Shown here: positions 24,693-34,959 of the stretch, one piece after another
Layout of the letters: each line of letters begins with the position of its first letter
How positions within the stretch are numbered: the first letter of the stretch is position 1
Assembly (NCBI GenBank): GCA_013298765.1
Contig: JAAFJA010000008.1
Coordinates: forward strand, 1-64,000
From: Betaproteobacteria bacterium
GTDB taxonomy: Bacteria; Pseudomonadota; Gammaproteobacteria; Burkholderiales; Casimicrobiaceae
DNA: 64,000 bases
Direction: 5' to 3'
Made by a program: the position numbers and the translations under genes
The notes under the pieces: generated by a model
Databases searched by the model: none
What the model was told of the DNA's origin: nothing
What the model saw: the letters and a program-made list of their open reading frames with translations, nothing else

Positions 24693-24854
24693 CCAACGAG
24701 GCAGAAAGCTGCGCGGCGCGGGTAAGACGGCGCGAAAGGCGCTCAATCAGTCTCTCGCGACTGCCGTATCCAGGATCGCTGAGAACTACTCAGCATTTCC
24801 GTGGGGCTTAAGTCGCAAGTTGCCGCACAACAAGAAGTATCTGCGAGGGGTGTT

Positions 24855-26375
24855 ATGACAGTAACGATAGAAAACGAACGGCGCGGGCGTGAAGCCCTGG
24901 ACAGCGCGTTTCTAGACCAAATGCAATTAGTGGCAGACCCGCTCGCGGATCGAACCGTCGCCGCGATTTTTGATCCGCTGCATGACTCACCGATTGATTC
25001 AAGCGATGCGGAGATCCTTAATGCCAACGCGCCGCTCTGGCAGCGAATTCGTATCGCCAACGCGCTCATCACACAGTGGAAAACTAATGGCGAGCTTGGT
25101 ACGTGGCAGCCCGACCTGAATGTAATTGCGAACGCCAATCCCGTCGAAGCCGCTGTGATCGGGGATGTGTTGCGCGCCTATTTGGCCGAAGGCCATCAAC
25201 TGCCGCCGTGGGCAGATGCATCGCAGATCGCAGTGGCGGAGCGAGTGTTTTTTGATCACGGCGTGCTCTCTTGCCTACTGCTCTTTTGCGCGAGCTTGCC
25301 GCAGTGCTACGTATTGCCCGATTTGTCTGACGTCTTGCATGCAGCGGGGCAGCTCGAAGCCCATACCGAACATCGCATTCGCTCTACCGCCGCGATGATT
25401 TTTCCCGTGATGCTCGCGGGCGGTTTGACTAGCGCCGATGGCTCAGGCGTTACGCAGGTGCTGAAGGTCCGCCTCATCCATGCCATGATTCGCCACTTGG
25501 TGTTGCGCGGCGCACCTGAATCCGCCGTGTTGGCCCTTACGCAAGATGCGGTGATTCCAACGCCACCACTCGCAATTGCCGATGCGGGTCGGGATATGTA
25601 TCGCACGCTCTTCGCACACGGCTGGGCGATTGAGCGCGATGGCCTGCCCTGCAATCAGGAAGAGCTCGCCTACACACTCTTGACCTTTCATTACGTGTTT
25701 GTGGACGGAATGCGAACACTGGGCGTGCCGCTACCGCCCGATGAAGAGCGCGCCTATTTGCATTGCTGGAATGTGGTTTCTCACGTCTTGGGCATTGATC
25801 GCCGACTGACGCAAGACGATCTCACCCCCGCTCGGGCCGCTTTTGAACTCATGCAAGCGCGCGGGCGCGCTGATGCGGCCAAGCGCCCGCCCGCAACCGA
25901 CCCTCGGCCCAAACTTGGCGTCGCGTTGATGGCGTCGATGGAGCGAGTGATACCGCTGTCGGTGTTGCGCGGCGTTCCCTCATTGCTCACCAAAACGCTC
26001 TGCGGCAAGGAAGTGGTGAGCGAACTCGGAATCGATCATCGGGCAAGCGCGGCACAGAGACTGTTCTACGTGATCGTGTTCGGAGGCGCGCGGGCTATCG
26101 ACGCTGTCGCACGCCTCGTCTGGAAAAATTTCAGCCTCGCGAAATTGATGTCACGAATCGTGGGCTACCACCTCTTGACGAAACTACTCCTCGATCAAAC
26201 TCGCCCACTGCGACTTCCGGATCGATTGTTGGATCAGATTGAGGGCCAAGTGAGCGATTGGTCCGATGATCGGCGCGCGCCAAAATGGATGAACCGCCTC
26301 GAAGATCGTTTCACCACGCAGGGTGAATGGAATCTTGCGCAACGAAAAGCAGCGACAATGCGTGCAAATAAGTGA
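24855..26375 (+). CDS. Oxygenase MpaB-family protein (DUF2236, Lcp-like)
   Basis: A 506-residue, mostly helical protein. The segment VLKVRLIHAMIRHLVLRGAPES, with His209 in RLIHAMIRH, matches the heme-ligand region of the MpaB/latex-clearing-protein fold, and CNQEELAYTLLTFHYVFVDGMRTLGVPLPPDEERAYLHCWNVVSHVLGI is the conserved C-terminal part of that domain. Family members are b-type heme oxygenases, including rubber-cleaving Lcp; most bacterial members are uncharacterised. ATG 24855 has GAGGGG just upstream and is preferred over a GTG at 24801. No partner gene is obvious; the next gene encodes a diguanylate cyclase. Confidence 0.8.
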   Translation: MTVTIENERRGREALDSAFLDQMQLVADPLADRTVAAIFDPLHDSPIDSSDAEILNANAPLWQRIRIANALITQWKTNGELGTWQPDLNVIANANPVEAAVIGDVLRAYLAEGHQLPPWADASQIAVAERVFFDHGVLSCLLLFCASLPQCYVLPDLSDVLHAAGQLEAHTEHRIRSTAAMIFPVMLAGGLTSADGSGVTQVLKVRLIHAMIRHLVLRGAPESAVLALTQDAVIPTPPLAIADAGRDMYRTLFAHGWAIERDGLPCNQEELAYTLLTFHYVFVDGMRTLGVPLPPDEERAYLHCWNVVSHVLGIDRRLTQDDLTPARAAFELMQARGRADAAKRPPATDPRPKLGVALMASMERVIPLSVLRGVPSLLTKTLCGKEVVSELGIDHRASAAQRLFYVIVFGGARAIDAVARLVWKNFSLAKLMSRIVGYHLLTKLLLDQTRPLRLPDRLLDQIEGQVSDWSDDRRAPKWMNRLEDRFTTQGEWNLAQRKAATMRANK

Positions 26376-26520
26376 TTCGTCACACAAAATGCAGGAAATA
26401 AGGGACGCCGCTAAAAGATTGAGCGACCGCGTTTACGCGGACTCAAGCCATGAACCACTGATTAGTCGACTTATTCGATTTTTCCGATGTAGCCTCAATG
26501 GGCTCTCGGTCCACGCGACT

Positions 26521-28272
26521 ATGTCATCGCGAGCTCGACATCTCTTTTCAATCGCGATTGCGGCAACGCTGCTCTTTGCCAGCGTTGTATCCAACGCGAG
26601 CGGCGGCGCAGCGGCGATACTTTCGGATGACCGGCCACGCGTCGAGGTCTGGCCTTACACACGAATCCTTGCTGAGGATGGCGCTCGGCTGACACCCGAA
26701 GACGCATTCGCAGCGCTCCCTCGCTTCGTAGCTCCAGACACGCATCACGCAACGCTCGGTCTGCGCAAACAGCCGATGTGGCTACACGTGCCACTGCAAG
26801 TCGCGGCATCCAGCGATGTCCACTGGATTGTCGATATCGACTACCCGCCGCTGAACAGCGTCGACTTCTTTCTGCTTCGAGAAGGCACAGTGGTCTCTCG
26901 CGCGGCGAGCGGCACGCAGCGCCCATTTGCCAATCGGCCGCTTTTTTCGCGATCACACTCCGCGCCCCTTGAACTTGTACAAAACACGAAGTTCGATCTA
27001 CTGATCCGCATTGAAACTGGCGGCGCGACGGTGGTGCCGATCACGCTGCAATCCAACGCCGAGTTCCACCGCTCTAGCACCGTTGAACAAATGATGCAGG
27101 GGCTCTTGGTCGGTATCGCGATTTGTCTACTTTTCTACAGCCTCGCACAGTTTTTTAACTCACGCGAATACTTGTTTTTGAAGTACACGCTGCTTGTCGT
27201 CGGCAGCCTCACGTTCACGCTCTTGCAGCTTGGCGTCGGGCCGCAATTCTTGTGGCGGGATGGATTCTGGTTCGATCGGCATGCGGCAGGGCTATCCTCG
27301 CTCGCAGCGATTGCGGGGACGTTTCTATTTTTGGAAGAGTCGCTGCGCGAACTGCCGATCTTCGCCCGCAAAGAGGACAAACTCTTTCCGCGATTGATGA
27401 AAGGCGGCGCGATACTGTGCGCCTTCATCGCAGTGCTCTTTGTTGCCGGCGTGATCAACACCAGCATGATTGCAGTGCTCGTGACCGTAATGGGGCCGCT
27501 TCCGTCGCTCATCGCCGCGCCGAAAATGATTGGCAGAGTGAGACGCGGCGATCCTGTGGGCTGGTATTTACTGATTGCGTTTGCGATTTACATGGTGGGC
27601 GTCGTCACCATTACGGGTGTCATCCGCGGCTACATGCCAGTGAATTTCTGGACGCTTCACGTCTTCCAATTCAGCGCCACGCTCGACATGTTGGCCTTTA
27701 TGTATGTGCTCACGCTTCGATCAAAGGCGATACGACTCGCCGCGCTGCATGCCAGCCGCGAGGCCGACATCATGCGCGCACTCGCGCACAGCGATCCGCT
27801 CACGGGCCTCGCAAACCGGCGCAGCCTGAGCGATGCACTTACACGCGGTCTATCGCGTTGTAACCCCGGTAACCTACTCGCAATCTTTGTGATTGATCTG
27901 GACAACTTTAAGCCTGTCAATGATCTCTACGGACACGACGTCGGCGATGAACTCCTCGTTGCCGTGAGTAAGCGAGTCAAAGAAAACGTCCGCGTCGGCG
28001 ACGTGGTGTCACGCTTAGGAGGCGACGAGTTTGTGATTCTGGCGAGCGGGTTGCGAAATGAGCAACAGGCGGCAACCATTGGCGACGCGCTCATCGCCGC
28101 GTTTCGTGTGCCGGTAAAACTTGTGGATCGCGAGGTAAACGTCGGCTTAACGGTCGGCTACGCCATCGCGCCGATTCACGGCAAGGACAGCGTGACGCTG
28201 CTCAAGCGCGCCGATGACGCCATGTACGCTGGAAAGCAGCAAGCCAAGGGCAGCGTGCGACGCGCGAGCTAG
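26521..28272 (+). CDS. 7TMR-DISM diguanylate cyclase
   Basis: A 583-residue membrane sensor. A signal peptide (residues about 8-28) precedes a periplasmic 7TMR-DISM extracellular domain (about 45-180: MWLHVPLQVAASSDVHWIVDIDYPPLNSVDFFLL). Seven hydrophobic segments occupy about 190-400, then a short linker and a GGDEF domain. The catalytic motif RLGGDEFVI is intact (GGDEF at 500-504). An RxxD inhibitory site (RVGD) lies five residues before it, so product inhibition by c-di-GMP is expected. DPLTGLANRR and FKPVNDLYGHDVGDELL are standard. The longer frame to 26323 would overlap the previous gene; ATG 26521 is chosen because the signal peptide follows directly. Confidence 0.9.
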   Translation: MSSRARHLFSIAIAATLLFASVVSNASGGAAAILSDDRPRVEVWPYTRILAEDGARLTPEDAFAALPRFVAPDTHHATLGLRKQPMWLHVPLQVAASSDVHWIVDIDYPPLNSVDFFLLREGTVVSRAASGTQRPFANRPLFSRSHSAPLELVQNTKFDLLIRIETGGATVVPITLQSNAEFHRSSTVEQMMQGLLVGIAICLLFYSLAQFFNSREYLFLKYTLLVVGSLTFTLLQLGVGPQFLWRDGFWFDRHAAGLSSLAAIAGTFLFLEESLRELPIFARKEDKLFPRLMKGGAILCAFIAVLFVAGVINTSMIAVLVTVMGPLPSLIAAPKMIGRVRRGDPVGWYLLIAFAIYMVGVVTITGVIRGYMPVNFWTLHVFQFSATLDMLAFMYVLTLRSKAIRLAALHASREADIMRALAHSDPLTGLANRRSLSDALTRGLSRCNPGNLLAIFVIDLDNFKPVNDLYGHDVGDELLVAVSKRVKENVRVGDVVSRLGGDEFVILASGLRNEQQAATIGDALIAAFRVPVKLVDREVNVGLTVGYAIAPIHGKDSVTLLKRADDAMYAGKQQAKGSVRRAS

Positions 28273-28403
28273 TCCAGATGGGCGGCGCAGCGAGCGGGGG
28301 CCGTGTGGCATCCGCGAACAACCCAAAATTTGCAGCGTTCGCGATAGTTTACACGGCTTAGAGGCAAAAACCGTAATTCGTGATTGTTTAGTCATTTCGA
28401 TGC

Positions 28404-28421
28404 TAGCCCCAATCCAATTGG
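28404..28421 (+). repeat. Copy of the TAGCCCCAATT dispersed repeat
   Basis: TAGCCCCAATCCAATTGG, an imperfect palindrome, in the cyclase–ndk gap. A weaker TAGCCCTGATCCAAGCG is found near 56359 upstream of the sigma-factor gene. Confidence 0.55.
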
Positions 28422-28601
28422 ACCATCTGCCCTAGAGCTGATAGTTTGTACGCAGGGCAAGAGCCTCTTTTGGCGACCTACCAATCACCTGCCTCGCCGC
28501 CCCCAATCGCCGCCGTGCCGACAAATTCCATGTTGAATCCTCGCAGGGCGAAGAAGCGCTCATACCTCGATCCGAAATTATCGATCTCCTGCTACGCGAG
28601 C

Positions 28602-28607
28602 TATAAT
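28602..28607 (+). promoter_or_regulatory. Possible -10 element
   Basis: TATAAT with a weak -35 candidate TTATCG at 28578-28583 (18-base spacer). It would transcribe towards ndk, but a terminator-like hairpin begins only three bases after it, so a start here would transcribe part of that hairpin. It may be fortuitous. Confidence 0.3.
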
Positions 28608-28609
28608 TT

Positions 28610-28635
28610 AAGGCTTTGTTTCGTAAGCCTTTTTT
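28610..28635 (+). terminator. Intrinsic terminator hairpin upstream of ndk
   Basis: A seven-base-pair stem AAGGCTT / AAGCCTT with an eight-base loop, followed by TTTT. It is oriented to stop plus-strand transcription coming from the cyclase side or from an unannotated transcript in the gap. Confidence 0.65.
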
Positions 28636-28742
28636 GCTGCGAACCCCCGAAGCGCTCCAACGGTTACGCGTCAATTTGACGACGCGCGGCAGTTGTTCAC
28701 TCGGGCCACCTCTTCTTCACTAGAAAAACACTGGAAACCACC

Positions 28743-29171
28743 ATGGCGATCGAACGCACCTTCTCCATCATCAAACCTGATGCCGTTGCAAAAAACGCAA
28801 TCGGCGCAATCGTCGGACGCTTCGAAGCCGCCGGCCTCAAAGTGATCGCATCGCGAATGACGCACCTTTCACGTCAAGAAGCTGAAGGCTTCTATGCCGT
28901 GCACAAAGCGCGTCCGTTCTTCAAAGATTTGGTTGACTTCATGGTCTCTGGTCCTGTCGTTTTGCAAGTGCTTGAAGGCGAAGGCGCGATTCTTAAAAAC
29001 CGCGACCTGATGGGCGCCACCGATCCTAAGAAAGCCGCGCCTGGCACGATCCGCGCTGACTTCGCCGAATCGATTGATGCAAACGCAGTACACGGCTCTG
29101 ACGCGCCGGAAACCGCAGCGCAAGAAATTGCGTACTTCTTCCCAGCTTCGCAAGTGTTCAGCGGTCGCTAA
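28743..29171 (+). CDS. ndk: Nucleoside diphosphate kinase
   Basis: A 142-residue enzyme of standard length that transfers phosphate from ATP to other nucleoside diphosphates. [19 protein letters not shown] is the N-terminal signature, and the active-site His lies in [13 protein letters not shown] (family pattern NxxHGSD). It heads the conserved block that continues with rlmN, pilW, rodZ and ispG. Confidence 0.97.
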   Translation: MAIERTFSIIKPDAVAKNAIGAIVGRFEAAGLKVIASRMTHLSRQEAEGFYAVHKARPFFKDLVDFMVSGPVVLQVLEGEGAILKNRDLMGATDPKKAAPGTIRADFAESIDANAVHGSDAPETAAQEIAYFFPASQVFSGR

Positions 29172-29243
29172 ACGCGGCAAAAACGATAGACGAGTGCAAC
29201 CCAGGCTCGATTCGGGCCATCGCACTCGTTCTGTCGAACCTCC

Positions 29244-30395
29244 ATGCAAAACCTACTTGAGCTCACAGCGCCCACGCTCGCGAAGTTCTTCGAACACATC
29301 GGAGAGAAGCCCGCGAGCGTCAAGATGCGTGCGAAGCAAACGCTCAAGTGGTTGCACCAGTCACAGGTGGGCGATTTTTCGGAGATGACCGATATCGCGA
29401 AGACCACCCGCGAAACGCTCGCACGCCACGCGGAGATCCGCGATCTAAACGCGATCAAAGACTCCACCGCGAGCGACGGCACGCGAAAATGGCTCTTCGA
29501 TGTCGGCACCTCAGCGGTGGATGCCGTCTTCATCCCCGAAGATGATCGCGGCACGCTCTGCATCTCATCACAAGCCGGTTGCGCGCTCGATTGCGCCTTC
29601 TGCTCTACCGGAAAACAAGGTTTTAACCGCAATCTCAGCACGGCGGAGATCATCGGCCAGCTTCGCTACGCCAATCGCGCGCTCAAAGCCGATCAGGGCA
29701 TCGTCGGGCGCACACCAGACGGCGTGCAACCGATTACAAACGTCGTGATGATGGGCATGGGCGAGCCGCTCGCCAATGTCGACGCCGTGATCCCTGCGCT
29801 TGAGCTGATGCTGGATGACAACGCGTACGGTTTGTCGCGCCGCCGTGTCACCGTATCTACCTCTGGCATGGTGCCGCAGATTGATGAGCTATCGCAGCGC
29901 TGCCCGGTCGCGCTCGCCGTGAGCCTGCACGCGCCAAACGATGCGCTGCGCGATGTGTTGGTGCCAATCAACAAGCGCTACCCGATCAAAGAACTCCTCG
30001 CGGCGTGTAACCGCTATCTCGCCCATGCGCCGCGCGACTTCATCACCTTCGAATATGTGATGCTCGACGGCGTGAACGATCAGCCCGAACACGCTGATCA
30101 GCTGATAAAGATCGCGCGACAGGTGCCAAGCAAGCTAAACCTTATCCCGTTCAACCCGTTTCCGAACTCAGAGTTCAATAAGTCGCCGCGCGAGCGAATC
30201 TTGGCATTTCAACGGCGCTTGAGCGATGCAGGCATTGTCACCACGATCCGCAAAACACGCGGTGACGCGATTGATGCGGCTTGCGGGCAGCTCGCCGGAC
30301 AGATCAAAGATCGCACTCGACGCACGATCGCAATCAAGCCAGCACGCGCCAGCATCGACGCCACCTCTGCACAGGCGACGAACCGCTCGGAATGA
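29244..30395 (+). CDS. rlmN: Dual-specificity 23S rRNA/tRNA A2503/A37 C2-methyltransferase
   Basis: A 383-residue radical-SAM enzyme. The cluster motif is CALDCAFC (Cys113, Cys117, Cys120), preceded by [25 protein letters not shown] and [13 protein letters not shown] are family motifs, and [18 protein letters not shown] contains the C-terminal catalytic Cys that forms the methyl adduct. It methylates A2503 of 23S rRNA and A37 of some tRNAs. Second gene of the block, 72 bases after ndk. Confidence 0.97.
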   Translation: MQNLLELTAPTLAKFFEHIGEKPASVKMRAKQTLKWLHQSQVGDFSEMTDIAKTTRETLARHAEIRDLNAIKDSTASDGTRKWLFDVGTSAVDAVFIPEDDRGTLCISSQAGCALDCAFCSTGKQGFNRNLSTAEIIGQLRYANRALKADQGIVGRTPDGVQPITNVVMMGMGEPLANVDAVIPALELMLDDNAYGLSRRRVTVSTSGMVPQIDELSQRCPVALAVSLHAPNDALRDVLVPINKRYPIKELLAACNRYLAHAPRDFITFEYVMLDGVNDQPEHADQLIKIARQVPSKLNLIPFNPFPNSEFNKSPRERILAFQRRLSDAGIVTTIRKTRGDAIDAACGQLAGQIKDRTRRTIAIKPARASIDATSAQATNRSE

Positions 30396-30470
30396 ATGGA
30401 AACCGCTAAAGACAACGGTGAGCAGCGCAGTTAGCATCCGGGCAACCGCTTAAAGTTGGGGAGCAAAGAC

Positions 30471-31304
30471 ATGACACACCGTTCGACGCAGCGTTCGCAC
30501 ACCAGAGCTTTCGCTGCCTTGCTGCTCGCAGTCTCGTTGCTTGCCTTCCTGGGCGGGTGCGCGAACTCACAAAAAAACAGTGACGCTGCTGACGAAGCCT
30601 CGCAATCAAGCGCTGGAACGTCCAACGAGAGCCCCGCTCGCTACCGCTCACGTCTTCACACCGAACTCGGCGCGAATTACCTCCAGCGCGGCCAGTTCGC
30701 AATTGCGCTCGAAGAGCTTCGTGAGGCCGTGCGAGTTGATCCAAACTATGGCCTCGCGCACAGCATCATGGGCTTGGTCCACGCCAACTTAAATGAAGAC
30801 GTGCGCGCCGAGGCCGCGTTCAAGCGCGCCGTCGAAGTGGCTCCCGCTGAAGGCGATATTCGCAATCAGTACGGCTCTTATCTGTGCGGGCTCGGTCGCG
30901 CCGACGAAGGGCTTGCACAGTTCGAAGCGGCGCTTCGCCAGCCGCTCTACCAAACGCCACAAGTCGCCCTTGAAAACGCCGGAAGCTGCGCACTCGCGGC
31001 ATCAAAGATTCGCGTCGCTGAAGGCTATTTCACCCGCCTCGTACAACAAAGCCCGTTTGGCCCACGCGGCTACCAGGGGCTTGCCGCTGTCGCGCTGAAA
31101 ACATCTCGGTTCGATGATGTGAAACGACATGTCGAGGCCGGTTTACGCACACAACAAGTCACGCCGCAGCTTCTTTTTTTCGGCGTTTGCGCTGAACGAA
31201 AGCTCGGTAATAGGGCCCGTGAGGACGAATATCGCTCGCAATTGAAATCGCGATTCGCTGACTCGCCGCTCAACGAGGCCATTGATCGCGGGGGATGTGA
31301 ATGA
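30471..31304 (+). CDS. pilW: Type IV pilus biogenesis/stability lipoprotein PilW (PilF), TPR protein
   Basis: A 277-residue lipoprotein. ATG 30471 follows a GGGGAG site and begins a lipoprotein signal with Cys30 in FLGGCANS. Three to four TPR units follow: TELGANYLQRGQFAIALEELREAVRVDPNYGLAHSIMGLVHANL and continuing helices. It is the pilotin that helps the PilQ secretin assemble in the outer membrane. Its stop overlaps the rodZ start, as is common in this block. Confidence 0.93.
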   Translation: MTHRSTQRSHTRAFAALLLAVSLLAFLGGCANSQKNSDAADEASQSSAGTSNESPARYRSRLHTELGANYLQRGQFAIALEELREAVRVDPNYGLAHSIMGLVHANLNEDVRAEAAFKRAVEVAPAEGDIRNQYGSYLCGLGRADEGLAQFEAALRQPLYQTPQVALENAGSCALAASKIRVAEGYFTRLVQQSPFGPRGYQGLAAVALKTSRFDDVKRHVEAGLRTQQVTPQLLFFGVCAERKLGNRAREDEYRSQLKSRFADSPLNEAIDRGGCE

Positions 31305-32362
31305 ACGATACAGTCATGGGCGACACAATCACTGATCGCACGCCCAATTTGGCGGGCGGCGCATTGCGCGCGGCGCGCGAAAAGGCCGGGCTCACGGCGG
31401 AAGAAGTCGCCAGCAAGCTGAAGCTTTCGGCGCGGCAAATTCTCGCGATTGAAGCAGAGGATTGGGCGAACTTGCCGGAGCGTACCTTTACACGCGGCTT
31501 CTTCTACAGCTACGCGCGGTTGGTTCATGTCGATAAATCGGTGATCGACCAAAGCTTCTCTCGGCGCGCTGCCGCGTTAAATGAGATGCGTACCCTGCCC
31601 GAGGGCATCGGGGAAGTCACGGTCGAGAATACGAGCGCGCGCAGCGCCCTCGCCAAGTGGTTAATCCCGGCGGCTCTGCTCGCTGCGTTGTTGGCAGGCA
31701 TTGCGTGGTTTGTCTACAAAGACGTGCCTTTTCCAAAAGCGGCCTCGCGCCTACCTCTTGAGCCTGTCGCCAAAGCGCTGCCGCCCAGCGCTCCCGGCGC
31801 AGATGCGTCGCCTGCAACGGCGAATAGCGGCGCCACAAGCGCGCAGTCTGCTGGAACTAACGTCGCGAGCGGCGCAAATACGCCACTCGCTGCAGGATCG
31901 ACAGCTGCCATCACCGGCGCACAACCTTCCTCACCTAGCCCCGCTTCTGCTGCGGCAAGCGTCCCGATTTCTTTATTAGCAAGTAATTCGTTAACAAGCG
32001 CCTCGCCCCAATCTAATCAGGCAAACGTAGCTGGAGCGGCTGCGTCCGTCGCATCCAGCGCGTCGCCTCAGCCCGCGCCCGCCGCTGCACCCACGGCGGC
32101 AGCTCCAGCCGCGCGGGCGCTCGCGAAGGGCGAGCGGCGCATCGTGATCGAAGCGACCGGTCGCTCGTGGAGCGAAGCGCGCGCAGGTGGTGACGTAGTG
32201 CTCTCCGAAATGCTGAACGGAAATTCACGGGAATTCGTCGCCAAGGGCCCGATCTCCTTTGTGATCGGAAATTCGAGCAACGTCAAACTATCAATTGACG
32301 GCAAGCCCTACGATTTCTCTCCGCACGTGCGCAATGAAGTCGCACGCTTCCGCCTCGAATAA
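31301..32362 (+). CDS. rodZ: Cytoskeletal/HTH protein RodZ
   Basis: A 353-residue bitopic protein. The N-terminal helix-turn-helix (GGALRAAREKAGLTAEEVASKLKLSARQILAIEAEDW, residues about 15-85) is the RodZ cytoplasmic domain that contacts MreB. One membrane segment (KWLIPAALLAALLAGIAWFVYK, about 119-140) is followed by a long Ala/Pro/Ser linker and a C-terminal DUF4115 domain (RRIVIEATGRSWSEARAGGDV...). The ATG overlaps the pilW stop (ATGA). The linker includes a stretch at about 31970-32025 of lower G+C that contains a copy of the dispersed repeat (TCGCCCCAATCTAATCAGGC), giving the residues LTSASPQSNQANVAG. Confidence 0.93.
   Translation: MNDTVMGDTITDRTPNLAGGALRAAREKAGLTAEEVASKLKLSARQILAIEAEDWANLPERTFTRGFFYSYARLVHVDKSVIDQSFSRRAAALNEMRTLPEGIGEVTVENTSARSALAKWLIPAALLAALLAGIAWFVYKDVPFPKAASRLPLEPVAKALPPSAPGADASPATANSGATSAQSAGTNVASGANTPLAAGSTAAITGAQPSSPSPASAAASVPISLLASNSLTSASPQSNQANVAGAAASVASSASPQPAPAAAPTAAAPAARALAKGERRIVIEATGRSWSEARAGGDVVLSEMLNGNSREFVAKGPISFVIGNSSNVKLSIDGKPYDFSPHVRNEVARFRLE
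32003..32022 (+). repeat. Dispersed-repeat-like sequence inside rodZ
   Basis: TCGCCCCAATCTAATCAGGC within the low-complexity linker of rodZ, preceded by GTAATTCGTTAACA, which resembles GTAATTCGTCAATAC beside the copy at 49964. It keeps the reading frame. Confidence 0.35.
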
Positions 32363-32397
32363 ATTAACTACGCGCCGGTAGGCGCAAGAACTCGTTC

Positions 32398-33690
<1,293 letters not shown>

Positions 33691-33774
33691 GTCGATAGCG
33701 GGTGACGCTTCGATCCACATTTCGATCCAACAATAGCAGTCTTGCAACTTGAACCTATCGATTTGAGAGAGAAC

Positions 33775-34182
33775 ATGAACGTTGATGACGCGATTACAGT
33801 ACTGGGCGCTATCGCTGCGGCAGCAAAAGTAGGTACAGCGGTAGTGACGGTTTACAACTGGCTCACCAAATCTCGCCCCCTTGCGGGAGACCCAAACCTT
33901 AACGCCGCTCTAGCGCGACTTCCCAAAACCGCTACCGCAGACGATATTGTGCGAGTGGTTACGCCGTTCATGAGTTCGCCGAACGGCGACGTATTGCTCG
34001 GGGGAGGAAATAATGGCGGTGGAAATATTCGCGCCGAAAATGTCAACATTCAAGGTGGGAGCGGAAGCGCGCGAGCGGGTAACGTATTGATCATAGGTGG
34101 GGACGGTGGGCCCGACGGGAAAGGCGGCGACGTAACAATCGTCGGAGGCACGATCAAAGGCGGTGACGCGCCTCGGCATTGA
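33775..34182 (+). CDS. Hypothetical protein with Gly-rich repeat tail
   Basis: A 135-residue protein not recognised. The ATG at 33775 follows GAGAGA. The N-terminus has a hydrophobic helix (DDAITVLGAIAAAAKVGTAVVTVYNWL), then a short alpha-helical segment (LNAALARLPKTATADDIVRVVTPF), and the second half is glycine-rich with repeating strand-turn units: ENVNIQGGSG, NVLIIGGDGG, DVTIVGGTIKGG. This looks like a small right-handed beta-roll or a phage-tail-like collar, but no family is certain. It is the first gene of the insertion between ispG and hisS. Confidence 0.6.
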   Translation: MNVDDAITVLGAIAAAAKVGTAVVTVYNWLTKSRPLAGDPNLNAALARLPKTATADDIVRVVTPFMSSPNGDVLLGGGNNGGGNIRAENVNIQGGSGSARAGNVLIIGGDGGPDGKGGDVTIVGGTIKGGDAPRH

Positions 34183-34196
34183 CGTCTGGCGATCTC

Positions 34197-34375
34197 GAAA
34201 AAGTGCCTCGATTCCGTCTCACTGCATCGCGTCTACGACCGCCACAATTGAATTCGCGATCGCGCCACAACGTAGGGTGCAATCTCATTGCACCTCGTAA
34301 AACACCACGCGAAGCGCATTTCTTCAATCCAAGTTGATTCGTATCAATGTGGGTGCAATAAGATTGCACCCTACG
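34197..34375. repeat. Compound repeat: right half of a GTAGCCGCGATG hairpin plus a GTAGGGTGC hairpin
   Basis: Bases 34197-34262 (CGAAAAAGTGCCTCGATTCC...) match 35446-35520. They are followed by a 105-base hairpin element (34271-34375) with arms GTAGGGTGCAATCTCATTGC and GGTGCAATAAGATTGCACCC. The hairpin interior (CACGCGAAGCGCATTTCTTC...TTCGTATCAAT) is clearly homologous to the element at 36859-36961, in the same orientation. Confidence 0.75.
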
Positions 34376-34434
34376 CCGCGACCAACGCGCGGATGCGAGC
34401 ATCCACGCTGATCAATTTTTTTGAAAGACTCCTC

Positions 34435-34914
34435 GTGCTCGTTCGCCCACTCTCGCAGTCCGAGATCCCAGAGCTTCTGGCGCTAATTCGAGCAAAAGCC
34501 GAATTCGATGACGCATTGCCGTCTTTGGTCACCACAAACGAATCACTTCGCGAGGCGCTCTTCTCTGAGCGTCCTCACGCGCATGCGCTCGTAGCGGAGC
34601 TCGACGGGCAACTGGTGGGGATGGCGACCTACTACGGCGTTTTTTCGAGCTTCATTGCGCGCCCCGGACTTTGGTTGGATGACCTCTTCGTTTATGAGGC
34701 GTACCGTGGGAGAGGCGTGGGCGAGGCGTTGATTCGCGCGCTTTGTCGCGTCGCAAAATCTCAGGGGTGTGCACGCGTGGATTGGATCGTCTCTGCGTCG
34801 AACGAGCGAGGTAAGAAGTTCTATACAAGCATCGGCGCAACCATTTTCGAAAAAGGGCGGCTGGTGCGATTGAACGAAGCTCGCATCGATGAACTAGCTC
34901 AAATTGCCCCGTGA
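34435..34914 (+). CDS. GNAT-family N-acetyltransferase
   Basis: A GNAT protein of about 159 residues. RPLSQSEIPELLALIRAKAEFDD opens the fold, ALVAELDGQLVGMATYYGVFSSF is strand four, and WLDDLFVYEAYRGRGVGEALIRAL contains the acetyl-CoA loop (YRGRGVG). WIVSASNERGKKFYTSIGATIFEKGRL closes it. This pattern resembles diamine/amino-acid acetyltransferases. The start is uncertain: GTG 34435 gives a typical N-terminus; ATG 34393 is an alternative, and longer frames run into the repeat element. Lies between two repeat copies with the HIT gene. Confidence 0.8.
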   Translation: MLVRPLSQSEIPELLALIRAKAEFDDALPSLVTTNESLREALFSERPHAHALVAELDGQLVGMATYYGVFSSFIARPGLWLDDLFVYEAYRGRGVGEALIRALCRVAKSQGCARVDWIVSASNERGKKFYTSIGATIFEKGRLVRLNEARIDELAQIAP

Positions 34915-34959
34915 CAAACCCGAAGGTAAGCCGAATGAAAGTGGTTGAGTCGTAGATCG

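Larger units (their letters stand above)
28273..28742. other. Intergenic stretch with repeat, possible small RNA and terminator
   Basis: A 470-base gap between the cyclase and ndk. It contains a copy of the dispersed repeat (28404-28421), a strong intrinsic-terminator hairpin (28610-28635) and a TATAAT (28602-28607). No convincing protein gene is seen. Since the cyclase stop is 340 bases before the hairpin, a small transcript ending there is possible, but no homology to a known RNA is recognised. Confidence 0.35.

Noticed and set aside
31740-31979. Alternative frames across the rodZ linker
   Set aside because: Low-complexity Ala/Pro coding DNA keeps other frames open; the RodZ frame has clear domains on both sides.
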